From NCBI RefSeq assembly GCF_016612865.1, contig NZ_JAENZZ010000001.1, forward strand, positions 1,426,001 to 1,490,000: a stretch of DNA of 64,000 bases, given 5' to 3'. Each line of letters begins with the position of its first letter. Positions within the stretch are counted from its first letter, which is position 1. Shown here piece by piece: positions 44,978 through 57,095 of this stretch. Under the pieces are notes generated by a model that saw only the letters and a program-made list of their open reading frames with translations, had not been told where the DNA came from and ran no database searches. The stretch comes from Blastococcus sp. TML/M2B. GTDB taxonomy: Bacteria > Actinomycetota > Actinomycetes > Mycobacteriales > Geodermatophilaceae. A program made the translations under genes and the position numbers.

Positions 44978-46102
44978 ATGAAGCGCACCACCGCATCGCT
45001 GCTCACCGGCGCTCTCGCCGCCGGCACCTTCGCCACGCTCGCCACCCTGGCGCCGGGCCTCGCCTCGGCCAGCGCCTGTGGTTCCCAGGAGGTCGAGGCC
45101 CTCGGTGCCGGCAGCGGCTTCGTCGTCACCACCCGCGACGGTGACACCCAGGGCCTGCTCGGCTCCGCCGAGCTGCGCGACCAGCCGGACAACCTCTGGC
45201 TGACCGCGGCCCAGGGCAACGGCAAGGTCACCGTCACCTACCCGATCTCGGTCGAAGGTGTGCCGCTGGCCGGCCAGACCGCGCAGTCGAACTACGGATA
45301 CGAGTTCCAGCGCGGCGACGCGCTGCCGGTCGGCTCGGCCGGCGGCGGCGACGTCACCTACGAGATGGTGCTCGACTACAACGGCCCGGCCGTCGCGGGC
45401 GGCTTCACCACGCTGGTCTTCGAGCCGTACTACCAGTCGCAGGCCGGCAAGCAGAACACCTGGTGGAGCACCCGGGACCTGCCCGGGCTGCCGGACCGGA
45501 CCGGCCACGGCTCGCCCAACTGGGGCACGCTCGACGAGATCAGCCTGGCCCAGCCGGACGCGGTCATCCAGTCCTTCGGCATCAACCTGAACGGCACCTC
45601 GGCCACCGGCTTCCAGGCCTCGGTCGACTCGGTGACGTTCGGCTGCAACACGTTCGTCTTCGACCTGGCCAACCGGGCGCCCAGCGCCTCGGTCGCGGTG
45701 AACGACGCGGGCGACGCCGACTACCGGACCTTCATCCTGTCCGGCCGCGGCTCCTCTGACCCGGACGCCGGCGACGCGCTCTCCTACGCCTGGACGGTGA
45801 CCAACAAGGCGACCAACGCGGTCGTGAGCACCAGCACGGCCAGCCAGTACCAGGTCTCGGTCCCGAACGGACCCGGCACCTACACGGCCAGCCTGACCGT
45901 CACCGACCGGGACGGGCTCACCTCGACCGCGGCCGCGGACTTCACCGCGACGCCGCCGTCGAACACCGTCAACACCGGCACCAAGCTGCCCAACACCGGC
46001 GCCTCGGTGATCGGTCTGGCGGTCCTCACCGGGACGGCCGTGGCCGCCGGTGGCGCGGGCACGGTGCTGTCCCGCCGTCGCCGCAACGGCAGCGCCCTCT
46101 GA
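44978..46102 (+). CDS. LPNTG cell-wall-anchored surface protein with PKD-like domain
   Basis: 374-residue secreted protein. Signal peptide 1-32 (cleavage near ASASA), an N-terminal beta-rich domain of unknown family (about 35-225), a PKD/Ig-like domain (RAPSASVAVNDAGDADYRTF ... TYTASLTVTDRDG, about 230-320), then the sorting signal: LPNTG at 337-341, a hydrophobic helix and RRRR tail. It would be linked to peptidoglycan by the sortase encoded 32 nt downstream. The role may be adhesion or surface coat; not determinable. The predicted gene pair is probably an operon. Confidence 0.88.
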   Translation: MKRTTASLLTGALAAGTFATLATLAPGLASASACGSQEVEALGAGSGFVVTTRDGDTQGLLGSAELRDQPDNLWLTAAQGNGKVTVTYPISVEGVPLAGQTAQSNYGYEFQRGDALPVGSAGGGDVTYEMVLDYNGPAVAGGFTTLVFEPYYQSQAGKQNTWWSTRDLPGLPDRTGHGSPNWGTLDEISLAQPDAVIQSFGINLNGTSATGFQASVDSVTFGCNTFVFDLANRAPSASVAVNDAGDADYRTFILSGRGSSDPDAGDALSYAWTVTNKATNAVVSTSTASQYQVSVPNGPGTYTASLTVTDRDGLTSTAAADFTATPPSNTVNTGTKLPNTGASVIGLAVLTGTAVAAGGAGTVLSRRRRNGSAL

Positions 46103-46133
46103 TCAGGACGTCGTAGGGGAGAGGAGGTCCACC

Positions 46134-46801
46134 GTGCTCCGCAGGATCGTCAGCGGCGTCTCGCAGCTGGTGCTCACCGCCGGCCTGGTGGGCCTCCTCT
46201 TCCTCGTCCACCAGGTCTACGTGACCGACTGGCTCTCCGACCGCCAGCAGGAGCAGGTTGCTGACGACCTGCGGGAGGAGTGGGCGGCCCCCGCGGTGCC
46301 CGCCCCCGCCGGTCCGGAGTTCGGTGACGCCTTCGCCTTCCTGCACGTGCCGGAGTTCGGCGCCGGCTGGGCGCCGCGGGCGGTGGTCGAGGGCGTCGAC
46401 CCGGATGAACTGGCCGAGGGGCCGGGGCACTACCCGGGCACCGCACTGCCCGGCGAGATCGGCAACTTCGCCCTCGCCGGCCACCGCATCGGCCAGGGGA
46501 GCCCGTTCGGCGCGCTCGACCGGCTCGAGAGCCCGGCGACCAGCTCGTCGTCGAGACGGTGGACACCTGGTTCACCTACCGCGTCACCGAGCAGCTGGTC
46601 GTCGACCCCGCGGACGTCAGCGTCGTGGCAGCAGTCCCCGGGAAGCCCTCGGCCTGGGCCGACGACGCCTACATCACGCTGACCACCTGCCACCCGAAGT
46701 TCTCCAACCGGGAGCGCCTGGTGGTGCACGGGGTCCTCGAGTCGGCGGCGTCGAAGGCCGAGCTGCCCGAGGGGCCGGCCGTCCTGGCGTCCCGTTCCTA
46801 G
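46134..46801 (+). pseudogene. Class E sortase, frameshifted
   Basis: Sortase, probably class E, that cleaves the LPXTG-type signal and joins it to the cell wall. N-terminal anchor helix (about 12-32), sortase fold with NFALAGHRIG (catalytic His), then TLTTCHPKFSNRERL (catalytic Cys and Arg). The frame breaks near 46530: upstream reads LDRLESPA, and the correct PGDQLVVETVDTWF is in another frame. One deleted base explains it. The repaired protein has about 222 residues, normal for the class. Start GTG after GGAGAGGAGG, 31 nt after the LPNTG gene, its likely substrate. Confidence 0.83.
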
Positions 46802-46809
46802 CTCCCGCC

Positions 46810-46815
46810 TACCGT
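46810..46815 (+). promoter_or_regulatory. -10 box of the RNase AS gene
   Basis: TACCGT, 7 nt before GTG at 46823. This decides the start against an upstream in-frame GTG at 46814. Confidence 0.5.
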
Positions 46816-46822
46816 GGTCGCC

Positions 46823-47305
46823 GTGCGCCGCTTCTTCTACGACACCGAGTTCATCGAGGACGGCACCACGATCGACCTGGTCTCGATCGGCGTCGTGGAC
46901 GAGACCGGGCGCGAGTTCTACGCCGTCAGCACCCAGTTCGACGAGCGCAAGGCCATCCCGTGGGTGCGGCGCAACGTGCTCGACCAGCTGCCGCCGCCGG
47001 CCGACAAGGCCTGGCGCACCCGCGACCGCATCCGCGACGACCTGCTCGCCTTCCTCACCGGCCCGGGCGAGGAGGTCGAGCTGTGGGCCTGGTTCGCCGC
47101 CTACGACCACGTCGCCCTGGCCCAGCTGTGGGGCGCGATGACCGCGCTGCCCCGGCCGATCCCGCGGTTCACCCGCGAGCTGCGGCAGCGCTGGGACGAC
47201 CGCGGCCGGCCGCCGCTGCCGCCCAAGCCCGACGGCGTGCACGACGCGCTGGTCGACGCCCGCTACAACCTCGCCCGCTGGAAGGCCATGGAAGCCGGGC
47301 GCTGA
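46823..47305 (+). CDS. Polyadenylate-specific 3'-exoribonuclease AS
   Basis: 160-residue DEDDh RNase AS (Rv2179c type), a 3'-5' exonuclease preferring adenylate tails. Active-site residues: Asp7 and Glu9 in FYDTEFIEDG, Asp in AAYDHVALAQ, and His/Asp in VHDALVDARYN. The start is set by the leaderless -10 box. Length fits the family. In M. tuberculosis it lies beside aroG, as here where class II DAHP synthase is 1.8 kb downstream. Its stop codon falls inside an inverted repeat that also covers the start of the next gene. Confidence 0.93.
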   Translation: MRRFFYDTEFIEDGTTIDLVSIGVVDETGREFYAVSTQFDERKAIPWVRRNVLDQLPPPADKAWRTRDRIRDDLLAFLTGPGEEVELWAWFAAYDHVALAQLWGAMTALPRPIPRFTRELRQRWDDRGRPPLPPKPDGVHDALVDARYNLARWKAMEAGR

Positions 47306-47340
47306 TCTCTGCCAGAGTGCACCGCGTGGCAGAGATCAGC
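47301..47340. promoter_or_regulatory. 14-bp perfect inverted repeat spanning an intergenic junction
   Basis: Arms GCTGATCTCTGCCA (47301-47314) and its exact complement (47327-47340) with 12 nt between. The left arm contains the RNase AS stop and the right arm begins inside the GNAT start codon. A CAGAGT box 7 nt before that start lies between and within the arms. Could be a regulator-binding site or a terminator-like hairpin. Confidence 0.6.
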
Positions 47341-47916
47341 GCCGTCCGCGCGCGCACCGTCCTGGCCCGCGCGTTCACCGACGACCCGCTCATGGTCTGG
47401 TTCTTCCCCGACCCCGACGTGCGGCCGCACGCGTGCGCGGCGCTGTTCGGCCTGTTCGCCGAGCACTACCTGACCGAGGGCCGGGTCGACGTGCTGCACC
47501 GCCCGGATCCCGTCGGCGTGGCCATGTGGCGGTGGCCGGCCCCCGCGCCGGACGACGCCGCGGACGCCGGGCCCGACGAGCTGCCCTCGATGGGCGGGCT
47601 GATGACCGCGCTCATGGGCCCCGAGCGCGCCCTCGAGGTGGGCACGGCCATGGGCTCGCTCACCGCGCACCGCCCGGCCGAGCCGCACGCCTACCTCCAC
47701 CTGCTCGGCGTCGACCCCGGCAGCTGGCACCGCGGCGGCGGCGGGGAGCTGCTCGAGCGCGGCCTGACGGCTACCCGGGAGGCCGGCCTGGTCGCCTGCC
47801 TGGACACGATGAACCCGGCCAACGTGCCGTTCTACGAGGGCCACGGCTTCGCCGTCCGCGCCGAGACGCAGCTCGCGCCCGACGGACCCACGACCTGGTC
47901 GATGGCGACCGGCTGA
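47326..47916 (+). CDS. GNAT family N-acetyltransferase
   Basis: 196-residue GNAT acetyltransferase. N-terminal VRARTVLARAFTDDPLMVWFFPD, the acetyl-CoA loop in LLGVDPGSWHRGGGGELLERGL (split here as LLGVDPGSWHRG and GGGELLERGL) and the C-terminal VPFYEGHGFAVRAE are typical. Substrate unknown. Start GTG at 47326; CAGAGT ends 7 nt before it, a possible leaderless -10. An inverted repeat spans this start, hinting at autoregulation. Confidence 0.88.
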   Translation: MAEISAVRARTVLARAFTDDPLMVWFFPDPDVRPHACAALFGLFAEHYLTEGRVDVLHRPDPVGVAMWRWPAPAPDDAADAGPDELPSMGGLMTALMGPERALEVGTAMGSLTAHRPAEPHAYLHLLGVDPGSWHRGGGGELLERGLTATREAGLVACLDTMNPANVPFYEGHGFAVRAETQLAPDGPTTWSMATG

Positions 47917-47996
47917 ACCGGCCGCACGAGGGCACCACCTGCGGCATCATGTGCTCTGCCCACCTGGCAGCGGCACGGCCCTTCGCGGAGGAACGC

Positions 47997-51413
<3,417 letters not shown>

Positions 51414-51417
51414 CCCA

Positions 51418-51481
51418 TGATCAGCACGCGCTCGTGGTGGTCGGGCGACGGTCGTGGGCAGCCATGAGCGCGTGCTGATCA
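51418..51481. terminator. Bidirectional terminator between threonine aldolase and DUF559 genes
   Basis: 20-bp arms (51418-51437 with 51462-51481), 19 paired, and a 24-nt loop. The right arm contains the stop codon of the DUF559 gene. Confidence 0.75.
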
Positions 51482-52399
51482 CGCGAGCAGCGCTGCGGCG
51501 ATCCGGTCGAGGAGCGCCCCGGGGTCCCGCATGTCCGCGGCCGTGACGAACAGGACCCGCCAGCCGGCGGCCAGCAGGCGGTTCATGCGGGCCCGGTCCT
51601 CGCCGAGCTGCGACGGCCCACCGTGCCAGGCGCCGTCGTACTCCACGGCCAGCTTCTGGTCCGGGAACGCGAAGTCGACCCGCGCCACGAAGCGCCGGTC
51701 GTGCCGGATCTCCAGCTGCGCGACCGGTGCCGGCAGCGAGCTCCGGTGGAGCAGCAGCCGAAGACGGGTCTCCGGCGGCGATTGGGCCAGGCCGTCGGCG
51801 AGACCGGCGACCCGACGCGCCTGAGCGCTGCCACGGCAGCGCGGCAGCCGGGCGGCCGCCTCGCGCACGTCGTCGAGGAACGCGACCCGGGAGTGCACGA
51901 GGCGATCGAGGAGCACGACGGCGTCGTCCAGCGGGCCGCGTCGGATGAGGTCGAGGGCCGTCCGGGTCCGGCCGGTGTACCGCAGCCGGCCGTCGGTGAC
52001 GACGTCGTCGGACGGCGCCGCCTGGCGGACGACGACGCCGGGCCCAGGGTTCCAGCGGACCCCGGGCGGGAGAACCAGCTCGACGGGATCCTCCGGGCCG
52101 GCGAAGGGGTCGCGCATGCTCCACCACGAGGCCGCGGTCAGTCCGGCGAACACGGTCTGCGGTGGTGCGACGAGGGCGACGGCCCGCGCCGCGAGGTCGT
52201 GCGTGATCGGCAGCTGTGCGCTGCAGTAGACGTCCTGGCGGAGCCGGCGCCACCGTGGTCCGCGCAGCTGCGCCCGGGTCACGAGGCCCTCGCGCAGGGC
52301 GTCGCTGCCGCGGAAGACGTCGTCCTGGGGAAGTGCCACGGTCGGAGACGATCGTCGATCAGGTCCGAGCGCCGCGGCGCCGTCCACAGGCATGATCAT
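51479..52399 (-). CDS. DUF559-type nuclease-fold protein
   Basis: 306-residue protein. The N-terminal 80 residues resemble the winged-helix domain of AbiEi-like proteins (FRGSDALREGLVTRAQLRGP). The C-terminal domain is the VSR-like DUF559 fold with VDFAFPDQKLAVEYDG (near 238-253), the probable metal-binding core of a PD-(D/E)XK nuclease. Function unknown; common in actinobacteria as scattered single genes. The start could be any of several nearby Met codons; the farthest is given. No partner antitoxin is adjacent. Confidence 0.75.
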   Translation of the reverse strand: MIMPVDGAAALGPDRRSSPTVALPQDDVFRGSDALREGLVTRAQLRGPRWRRLRQDVYCSAQLPITHDLAARAVALVAPPQTVFAGLTAASWWSMRDPFAGPEDPVELVLPPGVRWNPGPGVVVRQAAPSDDVVTDGRLRYTGRTRTALDLIRRGPLDDAVVLLDRLVHSRVAFLDDVREAAARLPRCRGSAQARRVAGLADGLAQSPPETRLRLLLHRSSLPAPVAQLEIRHDRRFVARVDFAFPDQKLAVEYDGAWHGGPSQLGEDRARMNRLLAAGWRVLFVTAADMRDPGALLDRIAAALLA

Positions 52400-52439
52400 C
52401 CCGCACCAGTGGCTGCTCGGTCCACCGGTCGGGCAGCCC

Positions 52440-53399
52440 TCAGTGCGGGGTGATCACCGAGCCGCGGGCAGGCTCAGAAGCCGCGCCTCCCGCGCGACCG
52501 GAACCTACGGACCGGCGGGGTCCGGGATCGAGCGAGTTGAGCAGCTTGATGTCCGCGGCGTGGCCGCCGCACGGGTCGCCGTCCTTCTCCGACGGCGTCT
52601 CGACGACGACGGGGACGCCGGCCATCGAGGGGTGCGCCAGCAGCTCGGCGAACGGCGCGACCCCGATAGAGCCCTCGCCGATGGTGGTGTGCCGGTCCCG
52701 CTTCGACCCGCACCCGTCGAGCGAGTCGTTGGCGTGCACCAGGCCCAGCCGGCCCGGACCGACGGTGGACTCGAGCAGGTCGAGGGTCGCCGCCATCCCG
52801 CCGGGGGTGACCAGGTCGTGCCCGGCCGCCCAGATGTGGCAGGTGTCGAAGCAGACGCCGACCAGCGGGTGGTCCTCGAGCGCGGCGAAGTACGGGCCGA
52901 GCTCCTCGACGGTGGCCGCCAGCGCCTTGCCGCCGCCGGCGGTCGGCTCGATCAGCAGCCGCGGCCCGGCCGGGTCGGCGGCCTCGAGCACCGGCAGCAG
53001 CCGCTCGTGCAGCTGCCGCAGCGCGTGCTCGTAGCGGTCCTCGCCGACGGCGGAGCCCGCGTGCACGACCACGCCCTGGCAGCCCAGCTGGGCGCCGCGG
53101 GCCAGGTTGTGCGCGATCGAGGCGATGGACTGCTCGACCGTGGCCTCGGTGGGGGAGCCGACGTTCACCAGGAACGGTGTGTGGATGAAGGAGGGCACGC
53201 CGCGCTCGGTGCAGCCGGCGGTGAACAGCGCGTCCTGCGCGGGGTCGCCGGGGGTCAGCCTCCAGCCGCGCGGGTTGCCGACGAACACCTGGACGGCGGC
53301 CGCACCGACGGCGTCGGTGTACGGGAGTCCGCCCTTGGCCAGGCCGCCCTTGATCTGGATGTGCGCGCCGATGGGCGGCACACGCGAGGGAGTGCTCAC
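52440..53399 (-). CDS. nfo: Endonuclease IV-like AP endonuclease (TIM barrel)
   Basis: 319-residue deoxyribonuclease IV-like protein cutting at abasic sites with three zinc ions. Family segments: GAHIQIKGGLAKGG, VQVFVGNPRGW, FIHTPFLVN, VVVHAGS, LIEPTAGGG, VCFDTCHIWAAGHD and VHANDSLDGCGSKRDRH. Start GTG; CCTCC just upstream is not a ribosome binding site, so the start may be translated by another route, such as coupling. It follows the kinase gene by 12 nt, so they may share a transcript. The C-terminal 30 residues look disordered. Confidence 0.88.
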   Translation of the reverse strand: MSTPSRVPPIGAHIQIKGGLAKGGLPYTDAVGAAAVQVFVGNPRGWRLTPGDPAQDALFTAGCTERGVPSFIHTPFLVNVGSPTEATVEQSIASIAHNLARGAQLGCQGVVVHAGSAVGEDRYEHALRQLHERLLPVLEAADPAGPRLLIEPTAGGGKALAATVEELGPYFAALEDHPLVGVCFDTCHIWAAGHDLVTPGGMAATLDLLESTVGPGRLGLVHANDSLDGCGSKRDRHTTIGEGSIGVAPFAELLAHPSMAGVPVVVETPSEKDGDPCGGHAADIKLLNSLDPGPRRSVGSGRAGGAASEPARGSVITPH

Positions 53400-53410
53400 G
53401 GAGGAGGTGC

Positions 53411-55384
53411 CTATCCGAACGTCAGGAGGATGGTGATCTTGGAGCCCTGCTCGACGGTCTCGCCCGGGCTCACGCTCTGCCGGAAGACGCGGTTGCCGAA
53501 GAACCGGGTGGACTCCACCTGCAACCCGACCGCCTCGAGCGCGGCGGTCGCCTCGGCCTCGTTCATGCCGACGACGTCGGGCACGGTGACCAGCGGAACG
53601 CCCGCCGAGACCTGGATCGTCACGGTGCTGCGATAGGGCGCCTCGCGACCGGGGGCGGGCTCGATCGCCATGACCTCGCCCTTGTCGACGTCGGCGCTGC
53701 GGCCGTCGTCCGCCCGCTCCACGCTGAAACCGAGCGCCTCCAGGTTGGCCACCGCCTGCTCCGGCGACTGGCCGGTCACGTCGGGGACGCCGACCGGCGC
53801 GTGGCCCTTGCTGACCAGCATGGTGACCACCTGGTCGCGCTGCAGCGCAGAACCGGGGGCGGGGTCGAAGCCGGTGACCAGGCCGGCGTCCACGTCGTTG
53901 TCGTAGACGTCGCTGCGGGTGACCTGCACCGGCACGGTCTCCTGCAGCTCGGCCTCCACCTCGTCGGCGGGGCGGCCCACGAGCTCGGCCGGGACGGTGT
54001 AGCGCTCCGGCCCCTTGGAGACGACGACCCGCACGTCGGTGCCGCGGATGGCCTCGCGGCCGGCCACGGGGTCGGTGGAGATCACGGTGCCCGCCGCCAC
54101 GGTCTCGCTCCACTCCTCGACCACCGGCTTCGGGTCCAGGCCCGCGTCCTGCAGCAGGTCGACGGCGGCCTCGCGGGACTTGCCCACCAGGGCGGGGACG
54201 TCGGTCCAGCGGCCGCTGCCCATCCACCAGCCGATCGCGCCGATGGTGATCGCCAGCAGGACGACGACGGCGACGGCGAAGCGAGCCCGGCGCCGGCGGA
54301 TGTGCTGCGGCACGCCGGGACGCGCCCGGTCGATGCCGGGGCGGCGGCCCTGCACGTCGGTCGTGGGGCCGGCGCCCATGCCCGGCATGGCGGTGGTGCG
54401 GCCGCCGCGCTGCGCGCCGAGCACGGCGGTCCCCGGGTTGCTGGGGTGCCGCGGGCGGGTGGGCCGGTTGGTGGGGCGGAGCGTGCCGGGGCCGGCGGTG
54501 CTTCGGCCGGTGGGCACCGGCACCGGCTCGATGCCGACGTCCTTGCGCACGTCGGCGAGCTCGGCGAGGAACGCGCCCGCGTCGATCGGCCGCCCGGCCG
54601 GGTCGCGGCGGGTACCGCGCGCGACCAGCTCGTCGACCGCCCACGGCAGCCCGGGCACCTCGGCCGACGGCGCGGGGACGTCGTGGTGCACGTGCTGGTA
54701 GGCCACCGCGAGCGGGGTGTCGCCGCCGTACGGCGGGTGCCCGGTGAGCATCTCGTACAGCACGATGCCGGCGGCGTAGATGTCGGAGCGGGCGTCGGCG
54801 CGGCCGCGCTCCAGCTGCTCGGGGGAGAGGTAGGCGACGGTGCCTATGAGCACGCCGCCGGTCTGGCTGGTCTGCCCGGTGCCGACGACGGCGCGGGCCA
54901 GCCCGAAGTCGGCGACCTTGACCACGCCGTCGACGCCGATGAGGACGTTCTCCGGCTTGATGTCGCGGTGCACGATGCCGGCGCGGTGCGCGGCGGTGAG
55001 CCCCGACAGCACCGGCTCGAGGACGGCGAACGCCTCGGCCACGGTGAGCCGGCCGCGGGCGGTCAGCAGGTCGCGCAGGGTGCGGCCGCGCACCAGCTCC
55101 ATGACGAGGAACACCAGGCCCTGGTCGCTGCCCTGGTCGCTGACGCCGACGACGTTGGGGTGGCTGAGCATCGCCGCGGCCCGCGCCTCGCGGGTGAACC
55201 GGTCGACGAAGGTGGGGTCGTGGGCCAGGTGCTCGGCCATGACCTTGACCGCGACGGTCTTGTGCAGCCGCAGGTCGGTGGCCGAGTAGACGGTGGACAT
55301 GCCCCCGCGCGCCACCCGCTCCTCGAGGCGGTAGCGCCCCTCGAGTACGAGCCCGACCACGGGGTCGGTCACGGCGGTGTCCAC
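53411..55384 (-). CDS. pknL: Serine/threonine protein kinase with four PASTA domains (PknL/PknB-like)
   Basis: 657-residue receptor kinase. Cytoplasmic kinase domain (about 12-275): glycine loop ARGGMSTVYSA, VAVKVM (Lys), HRDIKPENVL catalytic loop, DFGLAR and YLSPEQ. A Pro/Arg-rich juxtamembrane linker follows, then one transmembrane helix (about 368-390) and four PASTA domains outside that bind muropeptides. The GTG at 55384 is chosen because TACACT lies 7 nt upstream. M. tuberculosis PknL lies beside Rv2175c, its known substrate; an Rv2175c homologue is at 58.2 kb here. PASTA domains are absent from mycobacterial PknL, so it may equally be called PknB-type. Confidence 0.93.
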   Translation of the reverse strand: MDTAVTDPVVGLVLEGRYRLEERVARGGMSTVYSATDLRLHKTVAVKVMAEHLAHDPTFVDRFTREARAAAMLSHPNVVGVSDQGSDQGLVFLVMELVRGRTLRDLLTARGRLTVAEAFAVLEPVLSGLTAAHRAGIVHRDIKPENVLIGVDGVVKVADFGLARAVVGTGQTSQTGGVLIGTVAYLSPEQLERGRADARSDIYAAGIVLYEMLTGHPPYGGDTPLAVAYQHVHHDVPAPSAEVPGLPWAVDELVARGTRRDPAGRPIDAGAFLAELADVRKDVGIEPVPVPTGRSTAGPGTLRPTNRPTRPRHPSNPGTAVLGAQRGGRTTAMPGMGAGPTTDVQGRRPGIDRARPGVPQHIRRRRARFAVAVVVLLAITIGAIGWWMGSGRWTDVPALVGKSREAAVDLLQDAGLDPKPVVEEWSETVAAGTVISTDPVAGREAIRGTDVRVVVSKGPERYTVPAELVGRPADEVEAELQETVPVQVTRSDVYDNDVDAGLVTGFDPAPGSALQRDQVVTMLVSKGHAPVGVPDVTGQSPEQAVANLEALGFSVERADDGRSADVDKGEVMAIEPAPGREAPYRSTVTIQVSAGVPLVTVPDVVGMNEAEATAALEAVGLQVESTRFFGNRVFRQSVSPGETVEQGSKITILLTFG

Positions 55385-55391
55385 CTGATCG

Positions 55392-55397
55392 AGTGTA
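55392..55397 (-). promoter_or_regulatory. -10 box of the PASTA kinase gene
   Basis: TACACT on the minus strand, 7 nt before GTG at 55384; decides the start. Confidence 0.5.
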
Positions 55398-55435
55398 GGA
55401 GGGCCGGGGGCCGGCGGAGGCCCACACGCGCGAGC

Positions 55436-55473
55436 GGGGCCGGTGCGATGGGTTCTCCTGTCACACCGGCCCC
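55436..55473 (-). terminator. Terminator after glyA
   Basis: 10-bp perfect inverted repeat (55436-55445 with 55464-55473) with an 18-nt loop, 9 nt past the glyA stop. Confidence 0.65.
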
Positions 55474-55481
55474 AGGACCCC

Positions 55482-56954
55482 TCAGCCCAGGTCCAGACCC
55501 GGGTAGAGCGGGTGCGCGGCGAGCAGCTCGGCGGTGGCGGAGCGGGTCCGGTCGGCCAGCCCGTCGGTGAGCACGTACTTGGCCTTGGAGACGCCACCGT
55601 CCCGCGTCGCGGTCGGCGTGGCGCCGGTGAGGACGTCGACGATGAGCTCCGCCGTCCGGTCGAACTCTTCCGAGCCGAAGCCGCGGGTGGTGAGCGCCGG
55701 GGTGCCCAGGCGGACGCCGGAGGTGTACCAGGCGCCGTTCGGGTCGGCCGGGATGGCGTTGCGGTTGGTGACGATGCCCGCGTCCAGCAGCGCGGACTCG
55801 GCCTGCCGGCCGGTGAGGCCGAAGGCTGTGACGTCGAGCAGCACGAGGTGGTTGTCGGTGCCGCCGGTGACCAGGCGGGCGCCGCGCTTCCCCAGGCCCT
55901 CGGCCAGGCTCTGCGCGTTGTCGGCGACCTGCTGGGCGTAACCGGCGAACTCGGGACGGCGGGCCTCGGCGAACGCGACGGCCTTGGCGGCCATGACGTG
56001 CGGCAGCGGGCCGCCGAGCACCATCGGGCAGCCGCGGTCGACGGACTCGGCGAACTCCTCCTGGGCGAGCACGAACCCGCCGCGGGGGCCGCGCAGCGAC
56101 TTGTGGCTGGTGCTGGTGACGACGTGGGCGTGCGGCACCGGGTCGAAGTCGCCGGTGAGCACCTTGCCGGCGACCAGCCCGGCGAAGTGCGCCATGTCGA
56201 CGACGAGCGTGGCGCCCACCTCGTCGGCGATCTCGCGCATCGTCGCGAAGTTCACCCGGCGCGGGTAGGCGGAGTAGCCGGCCATGAGGATCAGCGGCTT
56301 GAACTCGCGGGCCCGCGCGCGGACGGCGTCGTAGTCGAGCAGCTCGGTCGACGGGTCGGTGCCGTAGGAGGACTGCTCGAACATCTTGCCGCTGATGTTC
56401 GGGCGGAAGCCGTGGGTGAGGTGGCCGCCGGCGTCGAGGGACATGCCGAGCATGCGCTGGTCGCCCAGGGCGCGGCGCAGGGTGGCCCAGTCGGCCTCGG
56501 TGAGGCCGTTGACGTGCTTGGCGCCGGCCTGCTGGAGGGCGGGCAGCTCCACCCGCTGGGCGAGCACGGCCCAGAAGGCGACCAGGTTGGCGTCGATGCC
56601 GGAGTGCGGCTGGACGTAGGCGTAGGGGGCGCCGAACAGCTCGCGGGCGTGCTCGGCGGCGAGCGCCTCGACGGTGTCGACGTTCTGGCAGCCGGCGTAG
56701 AAGCGGTGCCCGACGGTGCCCTCGGCGTACTTGTCGCTGAACCAGTTGCCCATGGTGAGCAGCACGGCGGGGCTGGCGTAGTTCTCGCTGGCGATCAGCT
56801 TGAGCGACTCGCGCTGGTCGGTGAGCTCCTGGCTGATCGCGGCGGCGACCCGGGGCTCGACGGCGCCGATCACCTGCAGCGCGCTGCGGTAGGCGTCGGA
56901 GGCCGTGGCCGCGTCGAAGGCGGTGGCCGGGGTCGTGGAAGGCGCGGTGGTCAT
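55482..56954 (-). CDS. glyA: Serine hydroxymethyltransferase
   Basis: 490-residue PLP enzyme converting serine and tetrahydrofolate to glycine and 5,10-methylene-THF. [55 protein letters not shown], and PLP-Lys motif [13 protein letters not shown] are all present. It is longer than typical bacterial GlyA (about 420) owing to an insert near residues 115-175, as in some actinobacterial forms. ATG at 56954 is set by CAGGAG upstream; an upstream in-frame Met is inside the riboswitch. Regulated by the ZTP riboswitch upstream. Neighbour metF uses its product. Confidence 0.95.
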   Translation of the reverse strand: MTTAPSTTPATAFDAATASDAYRSALQVIGAVEPRVAAAISQELTDQRESLKLIASENYASPAVLLTMGNWFSDKYAEGTVGHRFYAGCQNVDTVEALAAEHARELFGAPYAYVQPHSGIDANLVAFWAVLAQRVELPALQQAGAKHVNGLTEADWATLRRALGDQRMLGMSLDAGGHLTHGFRPNISGKMFEQSSYGTDPSTELLDYDAVRARAREFKPLILMAGYSAYPRRVNFATMREIADEVGATLVVDMAHFAGLVAGKVLTGDFDPVPHAHVVTSTSHKSLRGPRGGFVLAQEEFAESVDRGCPMVLGGPLPHVMAAKAVAFAEARRPEFAGYAQQVADNAQSLAEGLGKRGARLVTGGTDNHLVLLDVTAFGLTGRQAESALLDAGIVTNRNAIPADPNGAWYTSGVRLGTPALTTRGFGSEEFDRTAELIVDVLTGATPTATRDGGVSKAKYVLTDGLADRTRSATAELLAAHPLYPGLDLG

Positions 56955-56984
56955 GGGGTTCTCCTGGCCGGCATCGTCAACAGG

Positions 56985-57060
56985 GGGCGCCCAGGCGCGC
57001 GGCAGGGGGTGCAGGGCCGCTCCCCGGTGGGTGCCCACCTCTTCGCGCCAGTCACGGCCC
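56985..57060 (-). ncRNA. ZTP/ZMP riboswitch (pfl motif) of glyA
   Basis: The glyA leader on the minus strand contains the three hallmark blocks of the pfl/ZTP aptamer in order: GACTGGCG (57053-57046), CCACCGGGGAGC (57030-57019) and CGCCTGGGCG (56997-56988), ending about 30 nt before the start codon. ZTP/ZMP signals 10-formyl-THF shortage and turns on one-carbon genes. glyA is a known target in actinobacteria. Recognised by motif, not by covariance search. Confidence 0.88.
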
Positions 57061-57066
57061 GGGTCG

Positions 57067-57095
57067 AGGTTATCGCGCGGCCACGACCGTGTCGC
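57067..57095 (-). promoter_or_regulatory. Probable glyA promoter over the upstream stop codon
   Basis: -10 TAACCT (57072-57067) includes the TAA stop of the oxidase gene; GCGACA (57095-57090) at 17 nt is a possible -35. The RNA would start near 57060, at the 5' edge of the riboswitch. Confidence 0.45.

Noticed and set aside
51479-52399. AbiE-type toxin-antitoxin system
   Set aside because: Only a winged-helix-like N terminus and a DUF559 domain are present, with no partner toxin gene adjacent.
52440-55427. 995-codon minus-strand frame joining kinase antisense and endonuclease IV
   Set aside because: Only the last 319 codons are the endonuclease; the rest is out of frame with the kinase.
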